From JAFMPW01 sp041743085 (GTDB taxonomy: Bacteria > Bacteroidota > Bacteroidia > Flavobacteriales > Flavobacteriaceae), in assembly GCA_041743085.1 (NCBI GenBank), contig JBGTNL010000019.1, positions 248,001 through 312,000 of the forward strand: 64,000 bases of DNA, written 5' to 3'. Positions 44,072 through 52,426 of the stretch are shown in pieces. A program made the translations under genes and the position numbers. Position 1 is the first letter of the stretch, and the number at the start of each line of letters is the position of its first letter. The notes under the pieces are model-generated. The model was not told the DNA's origin. It saw only the letters and a list, made by a program, of their open reading frames with translations, and did not search any database.

Positions 44072-45727
44072 ATGACAAGACTGCAGATCTTTAAGTACCT
44101 GGTCATATTAATAATTGGGCTGCTTGTTTCCCTATACCTTTTCTACAGCATTAATGACAAGTACAGCGAGAGAAACAGGGGGAACATCGAAAATGCGACC
44201 ACCAAGGCGCAGCTTAAAATAATTGAAGAGATCAGTAAAATAGATCTCGTCATAGAATCCATGGGATTCTTTTTCGAAAATACTTCAGAGATCAATCCTG
44301 TACTTTTTACCCGATTTACAGATCCCTTCATGGACGATCTCTTCGGCATTAAATCATTGGGGTGGGCCCCAAAAATACTTGATGCCAAAAAGCAACAATA
44401 TCTTACGGAAGCCGAAGAAAACCTGGAAGGTATCACCATGATTACCGAAGTAGATTCTACAGACCAGCTCGTAGTCACTGAAAAAGGGAAAGTGTATTTT
44501 CCCACGACTTTTATAAATCCCATGGATTCCCATTTGGAGATCATGGGTTTTAACGTGTATTCGGACAGTACCAGAAGAGCCGTAATCGACAATACCATTG
44601 GCAGTAAAAAAATTGCCTTTTCCCCTCCCATAGAATTAATACCTCAAAGCGGGGGGGGCATAGGTTTCCTGGTGGTAAGATCGGTTTTCAATCGGAAATC
44701 CGAGAACGTGAAGGGCATTGTCATGGGCCTCTACCGAATGGACGAATTTATAGAAAAGACACTGGCAACGGAACTGAAGACCCTGGATATTGATATTTAT
44801 GACAAAGGAGAAGGAACATTGTTTTTATACTCAAGCCGGGGAGACAGGAATTACGAAAATATCACTGATGATACAATCGAAACCGAGATAAAGGTTGGGG
44901 ATCGGATTTGGGGAGTGAATTTTACGCCAAGTCCAAAGTTCTTGGCCTATCCGCACGTTTTTGAATCCTATGTCGCCCTATTTTTGACTCTTATTGCTAC
45001 TTTTCTATTGATCTTAATGATCAGGCGGCGGGATTATTATTATAGCACCTTAGAGGAAAAAGTGCGTTTGAGGACGGCAGAACTTGAGGAATCTAACAAA
45101 TTAAAAGAGAATTTGCTTCGGGAAATTCATCATCGGGTAAAGAACAATTTGCAGATCACCTCGAGTTTAATGAATATGCAAAAGCGAAAACTTTCGAGCA
45201 AAGAGGCCATCACCGCCTTAGAGAACAGTCAGGCAAGAATTTCAGCAATAGCGCTGACCCACCAAAAAATTTATCAGGACAAAGATTCCAAGGCAGTCAA
45301 CCTTTGCGAATATTTGGGCGATCTTATGGCGTACCAGAAGCGAATGGCGCATTCCTTCGAGTACAAAATCAAGTGTCCCGATCTCTCTATAGATCTCGAC
45401 AAAGCGGTTCCCCTGGCACTTATTATTTCAGAACTGGTAACAAACGCCATAAAACATGCTTATGCGGAAACCGCAGAAGTCAATGAATTGAAGATTACCG
45501 TAAAGTGTCTTGATAATGATGAGGTAGCTCTCAGCATCAAGGATAACGGCGGGGGCCTGCCGGAGGATTTCAACATCAACAAAGCCAAAGGTATTGGCTT
45601 TGAGATCATTCGGGCTCTCTGCAGGCAAATTGATGCAAAACTTACTTATAATTCAGATGAGGGTGGGACGTGTTTTACCGTAACTTTCAGTAATAAAGCC
45701 AAATTAAAGGCTACTTCTGTTTTTTAA
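44072..45727 (+). CDS. CHASE-domain sensor histidine kinase
   Basis: A 551-residue membrane kinase. One helix at the N-terminus (LVILIIGLLVSLYLFYSI), an extracytoplasmic CHASE domain (about 40-295, with GIKSLGWAPKI, FNVYSDSTRRAVIDNT and GIGFLVVRSVF), a second helix (about 300-320), then HisKA_2 (LLREIHHRVKNNLQITSSLM, phospho-His near residue 353) and HATPase (SELVTNAIKHAY, IKDNGGGLPEDF). No response regulator gene is adjacent, so it is an orphan. Confidence 0.9.
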   Translation: MTRLQIFKYLVILIIGLLVSLYLFYSINDKYSERNRGNIENATTKAQLKIIEEISKIDLVIESMGFFFENTSEINPVLFTRFTDPFMDDLFGIKSLGWAPKILDAKKQQYLTEAEENLEGITMITEVDSTDQLVVTEKGKVYFPTTFINPMDSHLEIMGFNVYSDSTRRAVIDNTIGSKKIAFSPPIELIPQSGGGIGFLVVRSVFNRKSENVKGIVMGLYRMDEFIEKTLATELKTLDIDIYDKGEGTLFLYSSRGDRNYENITDDTIETEIKVGDRIWGVNFTPSPKFLAYPHVFESYVALFLTLIATFLLILMIRRRDYYYSTLEEKVRLRTAELEESNKLKENLLREIHHRVKNNLQITSSLMNMQKRKLSSKEAITALENSQARISAIALTHQKIYQDKDSKAVNLCEYLGDLMAYQKRMAHSFEYKIKCPDLSIDLDKAVPLALIISELVTNAIKHAYAETAEVNELKITVKCLDNDEVALSIKDNGGGLPEDFNINKAKGIGFEIIRALCRQIDAKLTYNSDEGGTCFTVTFSNKAKLKATSVF

Positions 45728-45853
45728 GGTGTAACCGGGTACAAATTCTAGGGGCCTCTTCCGGATGGAAGCCTTCTTCCCCCGGGAATTGAAGAATGGA
45801 AAGCCCTTTGATTCTATCATAGAGCTTGGACATGTTTTGCGGTGAAAAACGTT

Positions 45854-45861
45854 TAGATTTG
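45854..45861 (+). promoter_or_regulatory. -7 box before the DUF1304 gene
   Basis: TAGATTTG ends 7 bp before the ATG at 45869. If used, transcription begins almost at the start codon, giving a nearly leaderless mRNA. Confidence 0.4.
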
Positions 45862-45868
45862 TACAGGT

Positions 45869-46234
45869 ATGAGAGTCGTTATCCAAATACTAATAATTTT
45901 AATTGCCCTACTACACCTGTATTTTATGTGGTTCGAGATGTTTGCATGGACCACAAGGGGGAAAAAAGTTTTCAGGAATTTCCCGGCAGATCTTTTTGAA
46001 CCTACCAAACCCCTGGCGGCAAACCAGGGTTTGTACAACGGTTTCTTGGCCGCCGGCCTCTTATGGACCTTCTTTATTAAAGACAGTGAATGGAGCGTTG
46101 ACATTTCAATATTTTTCCTGAGCTGCGTAGCCGTTGCGGGTGTTTATGGGGCGTTAACCGCGGATAAAAAAATATTTTTTGTACAGGCCTTACCGGCTTT
46201 AATAGCCCTGCTGCTAATTATGATATACTCTTAA
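45869..46234 (+). CDS. DUF1304 membrane protein
   Basis: A 121-residue protein with four hydrophobic helices. It matches DUF1304: LLHLYFMWFEMFAWTTRGKKVF, then LAANQGLYNGFLAAGLLW and GVYGALTADKKIFFVQALPA. Function unknown. Followed after 20 bp by the VOC protein, probably in the same transcript. Confidence 0.87.
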   Translation: MRVVIQILIILIALLHLYFMWFEMFAWTTRGKKVFRNFPADLFEPTKPLAANQGLYNGFLAAGLLWTFFIKDSEWSVDISIFFLSCVAVAGVYGALTADKKIFFVQALPALIALLLIMIYS

Positions 46235-46254
46235 ATTACAGTAAATTTTTAAAG

Positions 46255-46644
46255 ATGGATCCCTACAAACCAGAGGGATATAATTCCCTTTCACCTTATT
46301 TTATTGTGGACGGTGCTCAAAAGATGGTGGAGTTCCTGCAACAGATATTTAATGCAAGGCAATTGAGAAGATATGATATGCCGGATGGCTCCATCATGCA
46401 TGCAGAACTAAAAATTGACGATTCGGTCATTATGATAGGTGATTCTTCGGAAAAGTTTCCTCCAAATCAACAATTAACGCATCTGTATGTCCCGGATGTG
46501 GATACTATTTATGAAAAGGCCATTGAGTTGGGCTGTGAATCCATAGAGGCACCAAAAGAAAGCGAAGGCGATCCGGACCGAAGGGCAACTTTCAGGGATT
46601 TTGCCGGAAACACCTGGTCTGTAGGGACGCAACTTCGGAGCTGA
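46255..46644 (+). CDS. VOC/PhnB-like glyoxalase-fold protein
   Basis: A 129-residue protein. LSPYFIVDGAQKMVEFLQQIF, GSIMHAELKIDDSVIMIGD and the C-terminal RATFRDFAGNTWSVGTQ fit the PhnB-like VOC group. Such proteins bind small molecules or metals; no role can be assigned. Confidence 0.87.
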   Translation: MDPYKPEGYNSLSPYFIVDGAQKMVEFLQQIFNARQLRRYDMPDGSIMHAELKIDDSVIMIGDSSEKFPPNQQLTHLYVPDVDTIYEKAIELGCESIEAPKESEGDPDRRATFRDFAGNTWSVGTQLRS

Positions 46645-46711
46645 ACGGCACCGTACTTCAAAGTACCTCTTTTGTCCCTTATCCATAGTGTGTTTTCTCC
46701 CCCAGAAGAAG

Positions 46712-46740
46712 TATCTTTGCACTCCCGATAGCTATCGGGA
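46712..46740 (+). promoter_or_regulatory. ALDH7 promoter box and leader palindrome
   Basis: TATCTTTG at 46712-46719 is a perfect -7 box. Four bases on is the 18-bp perfect palindrome TCCCGATAGCTATCGGGA (46723-46740). The palindrome would be at or just after the transcription start, as an operator or a leader hairpin. The same CCCGATAGCTATCGGG is common in flavobacterial genomes, so it may only be a small repeat. Confidence 0.5.
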
Positions 46741-46767
46741 CTAACAATATCTTTAAAAAGTTATAAT

Positions 46768-48321
46768 ATGTCTTTAGTTGCCACCGATTTTGGATTAGAC
46801 GAAGCCCTTGAAAAATTGGGAATAAAGGAAATAAATGATGGTACCTCAACGGGTTCGGATAATTTTTCGTCAGGAGAACCATTCACCTCGTATTCCCCGG
46901 TAGATGGTGAAGTAATTGGAAAGGTAAAGAGCACCACCAGGGAAGATTACGACAAAGTTTTGGAGACAGCCACCAGGGCTTTTGAAACCTGGCGTAAAAA
47001 ACCGGCGCCTCAACGTGGTGAGATTGTGCGCCAGTTTGGGGAGAAATTAAGAGAACTGAAAGAACCTCTCGGGAAACTGGTTTCCTATGAAATGGGGAAA
47101 TCGTATCAGGAAGGTTTGGGGGAGGTCCAGGAAATGATAGACATTTGTGATTATGCTGTTGGTCTGTCCCGTCAATTGCACGGTTTAACCATGCACTCTG
47201 AAAGACCGGGACATAGGATGTACGAACAGTATCATCCTTTGGGAGTTGTTGGGATTATTTCAGCCTTTAATTTTCCCGTTGCTGTCTGGGCCTGGAATAC
47301 TGCGCTTGCCTGGGTTTGTGGGGACGTTTGCGTCTGGAAACCCTCCGAGAAGACCCCTCTTTGCGGTATCGCCTGCCAGAAGATAGCTGCCTTTGTTTTT
47401 AAGAAAAACAACCTGCCGGAGGGTATTTCCTGTTTGATCAGTGGAGATTACAGGGGAGGTGAGTTTATGACCAATGACAGAAGGGTCCCTTTGATTTCTG
47501 CTACGGGTTCCATTGGCATGGGAAAAACCGTGGCACAGGCGGTTGCCGGAAGATTGGGGAAATCGCTCCTGGAACTTGGCGGGAACAACGCCATCATTGT
47601 TACCCCCGATGCAGACATAAAAATGACGGTGATCGGGGCTGTTTTTGGCGCGGTCGGCACTGCCGGGCAACGCTGTACTTCTACCCGCAGATTAATCGTT
47701 CATGAATCTGTTTATGACAAGCTAAAAAACGCTGTTATTGATGCTTACAAACAATTGCGAATCGGAAATCCCCTGGATCAGAAGAATCACGTAGGCCCTT
47801 TAATAGATAAGGATGCCGTTGCCATGTATGAACAGGCACTCGAAAAAGTTGTTGATGAAGGGGGCAGATTGATCATTGAAGGAGGCGTTCTTAGCGGGGA
47901 AGGCTACGAAAGTGGCTGCTATGTGAAACCTGCAATCGCCGAGGCGGATAATTCATTTGAGATTGTACAACGCGAAACCTTTGCCCCGGTGCTTTATTTA
48001 ATAAAATATTCCGGGGGGCTTGAAAATGCCATAGCTATTCAAAATGGCGTCGTCCAGGGGCTTTCATCAGCCATTATGACGAATAATCTTCGTGAAGCGG
48101 AGCGATTCTTGTCGGCGGCAGGAAGTGATTGCGGGATTGCTAACGTAAACATCGGCACCTCCGGTGCTGAGATCGGCGGTGCCTTTGGCGGGGAGAAAGA
48201 AACCGGTGGTGGCAGGGAATCAGGGTCCGATGCCTGGAAGGTATATATGCGAAGGCAAACGAATACCATAAATTATACCACAGAATTGCCGCTGGCCCAG
48301 GGAATAAAATTCGATTTGTAG
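46768..48321 (+). CDS. Aldehyde dehydrogenase, ALDH7 (antiquitin) type
   Basis: A 517-residue NAD-dependent dehydrogenase. The ALDH7 features are LGVVGIISAFNFPVAVWAWN, LLELGGNNAIIV (Glu general base), GTAGQRCTSTRRLIVHE (nucleophile Cys), and GTSGAEIGGAFGGEKETGGG near the end. Known members oxidise alpha-aminoadipate semialdehyde in lysine catabolism and betaine or lipid aldehydes. The upstream box and palindrome at 46712 suggest its own promoter. Confidence 0.93.
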   Translation: MSLVATDFGLDEALEKLGIKEINDGTSTGSDNFSSGEPFTSYSPVDGEVIGKVKSTTREDYDKVLETATRAFETWRKKPAPQRGEIVRQFGEKLRELKEPLGKLVSYEMGKSYQEGLGEVQEMIDICDYAVGLSRQLHGLTMHSERPGHRMYEQYHPLGVVGIISAFNFPVAVWAWNTALAWVCGDVCVWKPSEKTPLCGIACQKIAAFVFKKNNLPEGISCLISGDYRGGEFMTNDRRVPLISATGSIGMGKTVAQAVAGRLGKSLLELGGNNAIIVTPDADIKMTVIGAVFGAVGTAGQRCTSTRRLIVHESVYDKLKNAVIDAYKQLRIGNPLDQKNHVGPLIDKDAVAMYEQALEKVVDEGGRLIIEGGVLSGEGYESGCYVKPAIAEADNSFEIVQRETFAPVLYLIKYSGGLENAIAIQNGVVQGLSSAIMTNNLREAERFLSAAGSDCGIANVNIGTSGAEIGGAFGGEKETGGGRESGSDAWKVYMRRQTNTINYTTELPLAQGIKFDL

Positions 48322-48344
48322 ATCGAACCTAACAGGATCTAAAA

Positions 48345-48412
48345 AAAATCCGCTGCCTTTTCAATTACTTGTTCGTTCCCCCAAAAACAAGTCTGAAAAT
48401 ACAGCGGGTTTC
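48345..48412 (-). terminator. Stem-loop with minus-strand T run, after ALDH7
   Basis: Outer stem CCGCTG...CAGCGG and inner stem ACTTGTT...AACAAGT. On the minus strand it ends in eight Ts (GGATTTTTTTT). The plus-strand right side lacks a T run, so it fits a minus-strand transcript better than ALDH7. Compare the two stronger hairpins at 48515 and 49069. Confidence 0.5.
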
Positions 48413-48514
48413 TAATTGTTATTTAAAAGTAATAATCATTTTACATACAACACGGAACTTATGTGCCCGAACCCCAAAAAACTGTGTAATTGCATGCTTT
48501 TCATGTATGGATGG

Positions 48515-48587
48515 AAAAAACCCGCCGACCCTTTAGCTCCTTCATTACGCAAAAACGCAACTGGCTCAAAGGGTCGGCGGGTTTTTT
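48515..48587. terminator. Strong bidirectional terminator hairpin
   Basis: A 20-bp perfect stem (AAAAAACCCGCCGACCCTTT and its complement) with a 33-base loop that holds a small GCG/CGC hairpin. T runs follow on both strands. It ends the minus-strand small gene at 48631. The minus-strand sequence before it, GAGTTAGTTAGTGTCC, resembles the GGTTGGTTA leaders of other terminators here. Confidence 0.75.
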
Positions 48588-48630
48588 GGACACTAACTAA
48601 CTCAAATAATTTTGTTAATCGAGGTAAGCC

Positions 48631-48792
48631 CTAAAAGGCAAGTGGTACCGGTGGCAGCTTACTTGTTTTGCCGCCTTCTACCCTTTTTGGCTTCTCATAC
48701 CTAACGGTCCAACTTAAGTGTAATAAGTTTTGGTTTCCTGTCGCCAAAACTGTACAGCAAAAGCTCAAAAAAATTAGTATTCCGGTCTTCAT
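48631..48792 (-). CDS. Small exported protein, 53 residues
   Basis: From ATG 48792 the frame begins MKTGILIFLSFCCTVLATG, a signal peptide, and continues NQNLLHLSWTVRYEKPKRVE, GGKTSKLPPVPLAF. Upstream in-frame ATGs at 48807 and 48813 are possible. A strong terminator follows 44 bp after the stop, supporting a real short transcript. No family recognised. Confidence 0.5.
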   Translation of the reverse strand: MKTGILIFLSFCCTVLATGNQNLLHLSWTVRYEKPKRVEGGKTSKLPPVPLAF

Positions 48793-49068
48793 ATTTAACC
48801 GCTTCATCACCATTACTATCTAAAAATACGAAGGGGATCCTTTAGTTCAAATTGATAATGTATTCTTAGCCGGGAATGGCACATGCCTAATGAGCTATTC
48901 TGTATAAATGGTAAAAAATATATTTTGAGGAAGAAACAAAAGTAATCTCCAAATGAAATTTATTACGGTTATTGCAATAGGGCAACAGGCCATTATGGTC
49001 TTTCATAATAAAAAAAATAAAGGTTTTTATGCCCCCTAATGTTTCTATCTGCCAGAGGTTAACATCAT

Positions 49069-49112
49069 AAAAAAACCCGCTGACATCGAACATGAAACAA
49101 CAGCGGGTTTTT
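49069..49112 (-). terminator. Terminator hairpin with repeated leader motif
   Basis: Stem AAAAACCCGCTG / CAGCGGGTTTTT with an 18-base loop; T run on the minus strand. Before it on the minus strand is TTAGTTTAGTTTGGTTAGTTTGG-like sequence (49113-49136 complement), related to the leaders before the terminators at 2577, 33243 and 48515. Confidence 0.65.
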
Positions 49113-49253
49113 CCAAACTAACCAAACTAAACTAATTCAAACTATATGATCGTTGAGAATCAAAACCCTATTTCAATGCCGGATCCTCGTCGGGAGAAAT
49201 AGGGCTTCATCTCTATTCTTTTTGCTAATATCATATATAATTCCTTACATAGT

Positions 49254-49463
49254 TTACCAAAAAGTACAATCGGTTCCAAAAACTGTATAAGTGGTATGCA
49301 TTACAGTATTTTCCGTTTTACATCCAACCAAGGTATTAGAACCTCTGTTATGAAGAGCTACCCCAGAAGTACAATTTAAAGCGGGGTGCTTTAACAAGAA
49401 TTTAAGATTTTTTACTACATTGTAGGATGAAACCAAAATATCGTTCAAGGGCGTTTCGAACAC
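49254..49463 (-). other. Doubtful short minus-strand frame
   Basis: A 69-codon frame (GTG at 49463, then FETPLNDILVSSYNVVKNL... VFGTDCTFW). It is open about 16 codons further upstream without an ATG. No family or signal recognised; it may be the remnant of a larger exported protein or noise. The only support is a terminator some 140 bp downstream. The rest of 48793-49588 holds no clear gene. Confidence 0.25.
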
Positions 49464-49588
49464 CCCGTCCGCAACACTTTTGGGTGTGATCCATTTACCT
49501 ATTAATTACCGGGAAAAAGATAAGGGCCATAACAGGATTATTAGAATCTAATTGAAGTATATAAGTAACTAACCATAAAAAATAGCGC

Positions 49589-50119
49589 ATGGATTTTGAA
49601 AATATAAATATCTGGAGCTGGTTAATACCTATTCTGACAGGTATGCTGTGTGGCATTCTTGGTTACTTCATAGGAAAATCCCGAAGTAATGTCCTAGCCC
49701 ATTCGGCAGATTTAAAATTATTGGAGGACAGAAATACGAAATTAGAAGCTGACCTGGATGAATGCAATCAAAAATTAGCCGTTATAGGAACATCTTCTTT
49801 CTTTACGGCAGAACCCATACCCTTTGATGCGAAAGCGGCAAGCGCGGCTTTTGGTAAGCGTATTAAGCAGGATGATTTAAAAATAGTAGAAGGCATAGGG
49901 CCTAAAATAGAGGGTCTTTTCCATAATTTTGATATCAAAACATGGGAGGCTCTTTCCAAAACATCCGTTTCTAAATGCCAGGAAGTTTTGGATTCCGGCG
50001 GGGAACGTTATAAAATTCACGATCCGGCCTCATGGCCAATGCAAGCCAAAATGTGTTACGAAGGAAAATGGAAAGAACTCTTCAGATGGCAGGAAGAACA
50101 CAAGCATGGAAAATTATGA
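49589..50119 (+). CDS. Membrane-anchored helix-hairpin-helix protein
   Basis: A 176-residue protein. One N-terminal helix (WSWLIPILTGMLCGILGYFIG), a coiled-coil segment with LKLLEDRNTKLEADLDECNQ, then a C-terminal HhH-like part (DDLKIVEGIGPKIEGLFHNF, then ASWPMQAKMCYEGKWKELFR). The C-terminus resembles the predicted 5' DNA nuclease / DUF4332 helix-hairpin-helix group. Role unknown, probably nucleic-acid or protein binding at the membrane. Confidence 0.7.
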   Translation: MDFENINIWSWLIPILTGMLCGILGYFIGKSRSNVLAHSADLKLLEDRNTKLEADLDECNQKLAVIGTSSFFTAEPIPFDAKAASAAFGKRIKQDDLKIVEGIGPKIEGLFHNFDIKTWEALSKTSVSKCQEVLDSGGERYKIHDPASWPMQAKMCYEGKWKELFRWQEEHKHGKL

Positions 50120-50155
50120 TCCAAAAGCCCCCTGACCCCAAAATAGCGGGTTTTT

Positions 50156-51151
50156 TTATAGCATTCCGTTGGCTTCGACCCATTTAAATTGATATTGTTG
50201 CTCCGGAAATTTCATTCTTTCGGATATCCGCTGTAATCTTTCAGGAAGCTTCATAAGATAATCCCTTGCCCTTTCGGCCTCATCGGACAAGCTTCTTAGT
50301 ATATCCAGTTCCCAGTAGGCATTTAGTTTCATTAAAATTTCCACATAGTCTTCAGCAGTATAAACCCCCAGTCGTTGTGCACAATTGGAGAACGTCTCAA
50401 AAGCTTCACCAATCGTACCTCCGGATTCCCTAAGAAAATGTGCGGGCATTACAATTTTCCTTTTCATCATCTCAGCGAATGCCAAAACCATTCCGCTGGG
50501 ATCGTGTTCCAGGATAGTTTTTACAAACTCCCTGTACGCCAAATGGTGCCGCATCTCATCTCCCGCAATGATCGTACACATTTTGCTCAGCAGGGCGTTA
50601 CCCTTTTTCTTAGCCATTTGCCCAACCCTTTTATGCGATATATTAGTGGCCAGTTCCTGAAAAGTGGTATAAACAAAATTCTTATAGGGATCCCTATCGG
50701 TCCCGATATCAAAGCCATCTGCCAATAAATGCTGGGTAGTCATCTCCATTTCGCGCATATTCACTCTCCCGGACAGGTAAAGGTATTTATTAAGAACATC
50801 TCCGTGCCTGTTTTCCTCGGCAGTCCATGCACGCACCCATTTGGACCAACCGTTTTTATTTTCCGCATGTTGGTTTATGCCCTCCACATCCATCAACCAG
50901 GATTCGTAGGTAGGCAATGCCTCTTCCGTAATAGTATCCGCCACCAGGGTAACCCAAAAATCATAGCCCAACTCTTTCGCTTCTTCCCGTATTTGGTGAA
51001 CATGGTCAAAAAAACCTTCCTTTTCCGAATCCGGGAGAAAGTCCGACGGTTGCCAAATATCTTCTATAGGAATGAGAAAGGAATCCATAAAGCCCGCTAC
51101 CCGAGGTTCTATGGCCTGCATGACTTCCAATCTTATGTTTTTTGCAGCCAT
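50156..51151 (-). CDS. Acyl-ACP desaturase (soluble, diiron)
   Basis: A 331-residue desaturase that inserts a double bond into acyl-ACP. Diiron ligands are in the two ExxH motifs AEENRHGDVLNKY (about residue 110) and GDEMRHHLAYREF (about 195). ESWLMDVEGINQ and DPSGMVLAFAEMMK follow family patterns. Confidence 0.93.
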   Translation of the reverse strand: MAAKNIRLEVMQAIEPRVAGFMDSFLIPIEDIWQPSDFLPDSEKEGFFDHVHQIREEAKELGYDFWVTLVADTITEEALPTYESWLMDVEGINQHAENKNGWSKWVRAWTAEENRHGDVLNKYLYLSGRVNMREMEMTTQHLLADGFDIGTDRDPYKNFVYTTFQELATNISHKRVGQMAKKKGNALLSKMCTIIAGDEMRHHLAYREFVKTILEHDPSGMVLAFAEMMKRKIVMPAHFLRESGGTIGEAFETFSNCAQRLGVYTAEDYVEILMKLNAYWELDILRSLSDEAERARDYLMKLPERLQRISERMKFPEQQYQFKWVEANGML

Positions 51152-51213
51152 TTTTACTTTTTTACAAAGTTCGTAATTAAAATGCTGAAAATGTGTTCAA
51201 ACGCTCTTAAATT

Positions 51214-51939
51214 TTAGTTCCTTCCATTCTCCCCGGGATATAAAGTATATACCGGATCACTTTGCCACACTTCCTTGCTATCTACATCCATAACAGACAG
51301 GGGGCCTTTGAACGCGGCCCCTGTATCCATATTATACACATTAGCTGCCTTTGTGGGAACGGTTTTACCGATTCTTGTGACGGGGGTATGTCCTATGTAA
51401 ATTTCCCTGTAGTGCGTTAATCTTTTCGGGTATCTGGGATCATCTTTTGAAAGTTCGGTATCCAGGGATAGCGCTAACTCCCAAAGCGTTCGGTCCCAAT
51501 AAAATGTGGTGGTGAGATATTCGAACGCAATACCCTTAATATTCGTGAATCCGGCATGCAGGAAAAGACGATTCTCCTTGTTCAGGTAAAAATTTTCGAG
51601 GTCCTCCAAGAATTTAGTGTGCCTGTTTTTTGTTTCTTTATCAACTACCAGATAGGAATCCATAGTGACTTCCCCGCCATGCTGAAACCACAGGGGGTTA
51701 TCTTTCCATGTAGTCAGCCAATCATAACATAATTCGTCGTGATTCCCTCTTAAAAACACGCACTTGTGCGTGGTCTTCAGATTGATCAAGAAATCAACAG
51801 TTTCAACAGCCTGGCTCCAGCCATCTACATAATCCCCAAGAAATATAAGGAAGTCATCCTTTTGAAGGCTGGCGCGTTCCAGTACTTGTTCAAGTGCCTT
51901 CAAACCGCCGTGTATGTCGCCAACAACCAATTGTCTCAT
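51214..51939 (-). CDS. Metallophosphoesterase, serine/threonine phosphatase-like
   Basis: A 241-residue phosphatase from ATG 51939 (MRQLVVGDIHGG). The motif series GDIHGG, GDYVDGW, GNHDE and YIGHTPVTRIG is complete and fits the PrpA/PrpB or ApaH-like phosphatases. The longer frame upstream is not family sequence but remains of another gene, whose stop overlaps this start. Confidence 0.9.
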   Translation of the reverse strand: MRQLVVGDIHGGLKALEQVLERASLQKDDFLIFLGDYVDGWSQAVETVDFLINLKTTHKCVFLRGNHDELCYDWLTTWKDNPLWFQHGGEVTMDSYLVVDKETKNRHTKFLEDLENFYLNKENRLFLHAGFTNIKGIAFEYLTTTFYWDRTLWELALSLDTELSKDDPRYPKRLTHYREIYIGHTPVTRIGKTVPTKAANVYNMDTGAAFKGPLSVMDVDSKEVWQSDPVYTLYPGENGRN

Positions 51940-52240
51940 TGTGCAAAAATCGCTATAAGTACAATAAATGCAATGATAAAAAGTACCAAAAAGAAAATCT
52001 TCCAGAAGGAATAAGGCCGGTTCAATGTATAACTTCGGTCTGCCCGGGGTGCTGCCCACCGGATACCGGAGTTGTTGCACGTTGGGCCTCATTTACGAAT
52101 ACTGTGGACTGCCCTTCCCGCACGACGAGTTGCGCTCCGTTCTTTATTTCATTTTGATAGCGCTCAAAGCGATGAACAATAGTATCATTGGTGCCAACAA
52201 GCCATTCAAAAATATCGATAAATTCATGACTTAGCCTCAT
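51940..52240 (-). pseudogene. SPFH-domain protein start joined to a zinc-ribbon/membrane tail
   Basis: Codons 1-52 from ATG 52240 (LSHEFIDIFEWLVGTNDTIV, HRFERYQNEIKNGAQLVVRE, GQSTVFVNEAQ) match the N-terminus of the SPFH virion-core-like (YdjI type) proteins. After that, in another frame, is CNNSGIRWAAPRADRSYTLN, then RPYSFWKIFFLVLFIIAFIV and LIAIFAQ with TGA overlapping the phosphatase ATG. That tail looks like a degenerate CxxC zinc ribbon plus a C-terminal helix. A deletion seems to have joined two neighbouring genes. Confidence 0.65.
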
Positions 52241-52426
52241 CGAATAAACCCATTTCCTAAGTGTTTCTAATTTGCGAGAGGGTACTAATTTCTTAAAAAC
52301 AGACCAAAGGGAATCTCGCTATTTATACTTCCACATTTCAGAAAAACTCCGCTCTTATTATTAGGGATAAAATATTTGGAGTAACATTGTAACTTGGATT
52401 GTCATGAAATTTTCAAGAATCGCAAA

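Noticed and set aside
48887..49093. 68-codon minus-strand frame as a small protein
   Set aside because: It begins inside the terminator hairpin at 49069-49112 and has no signal or family features.
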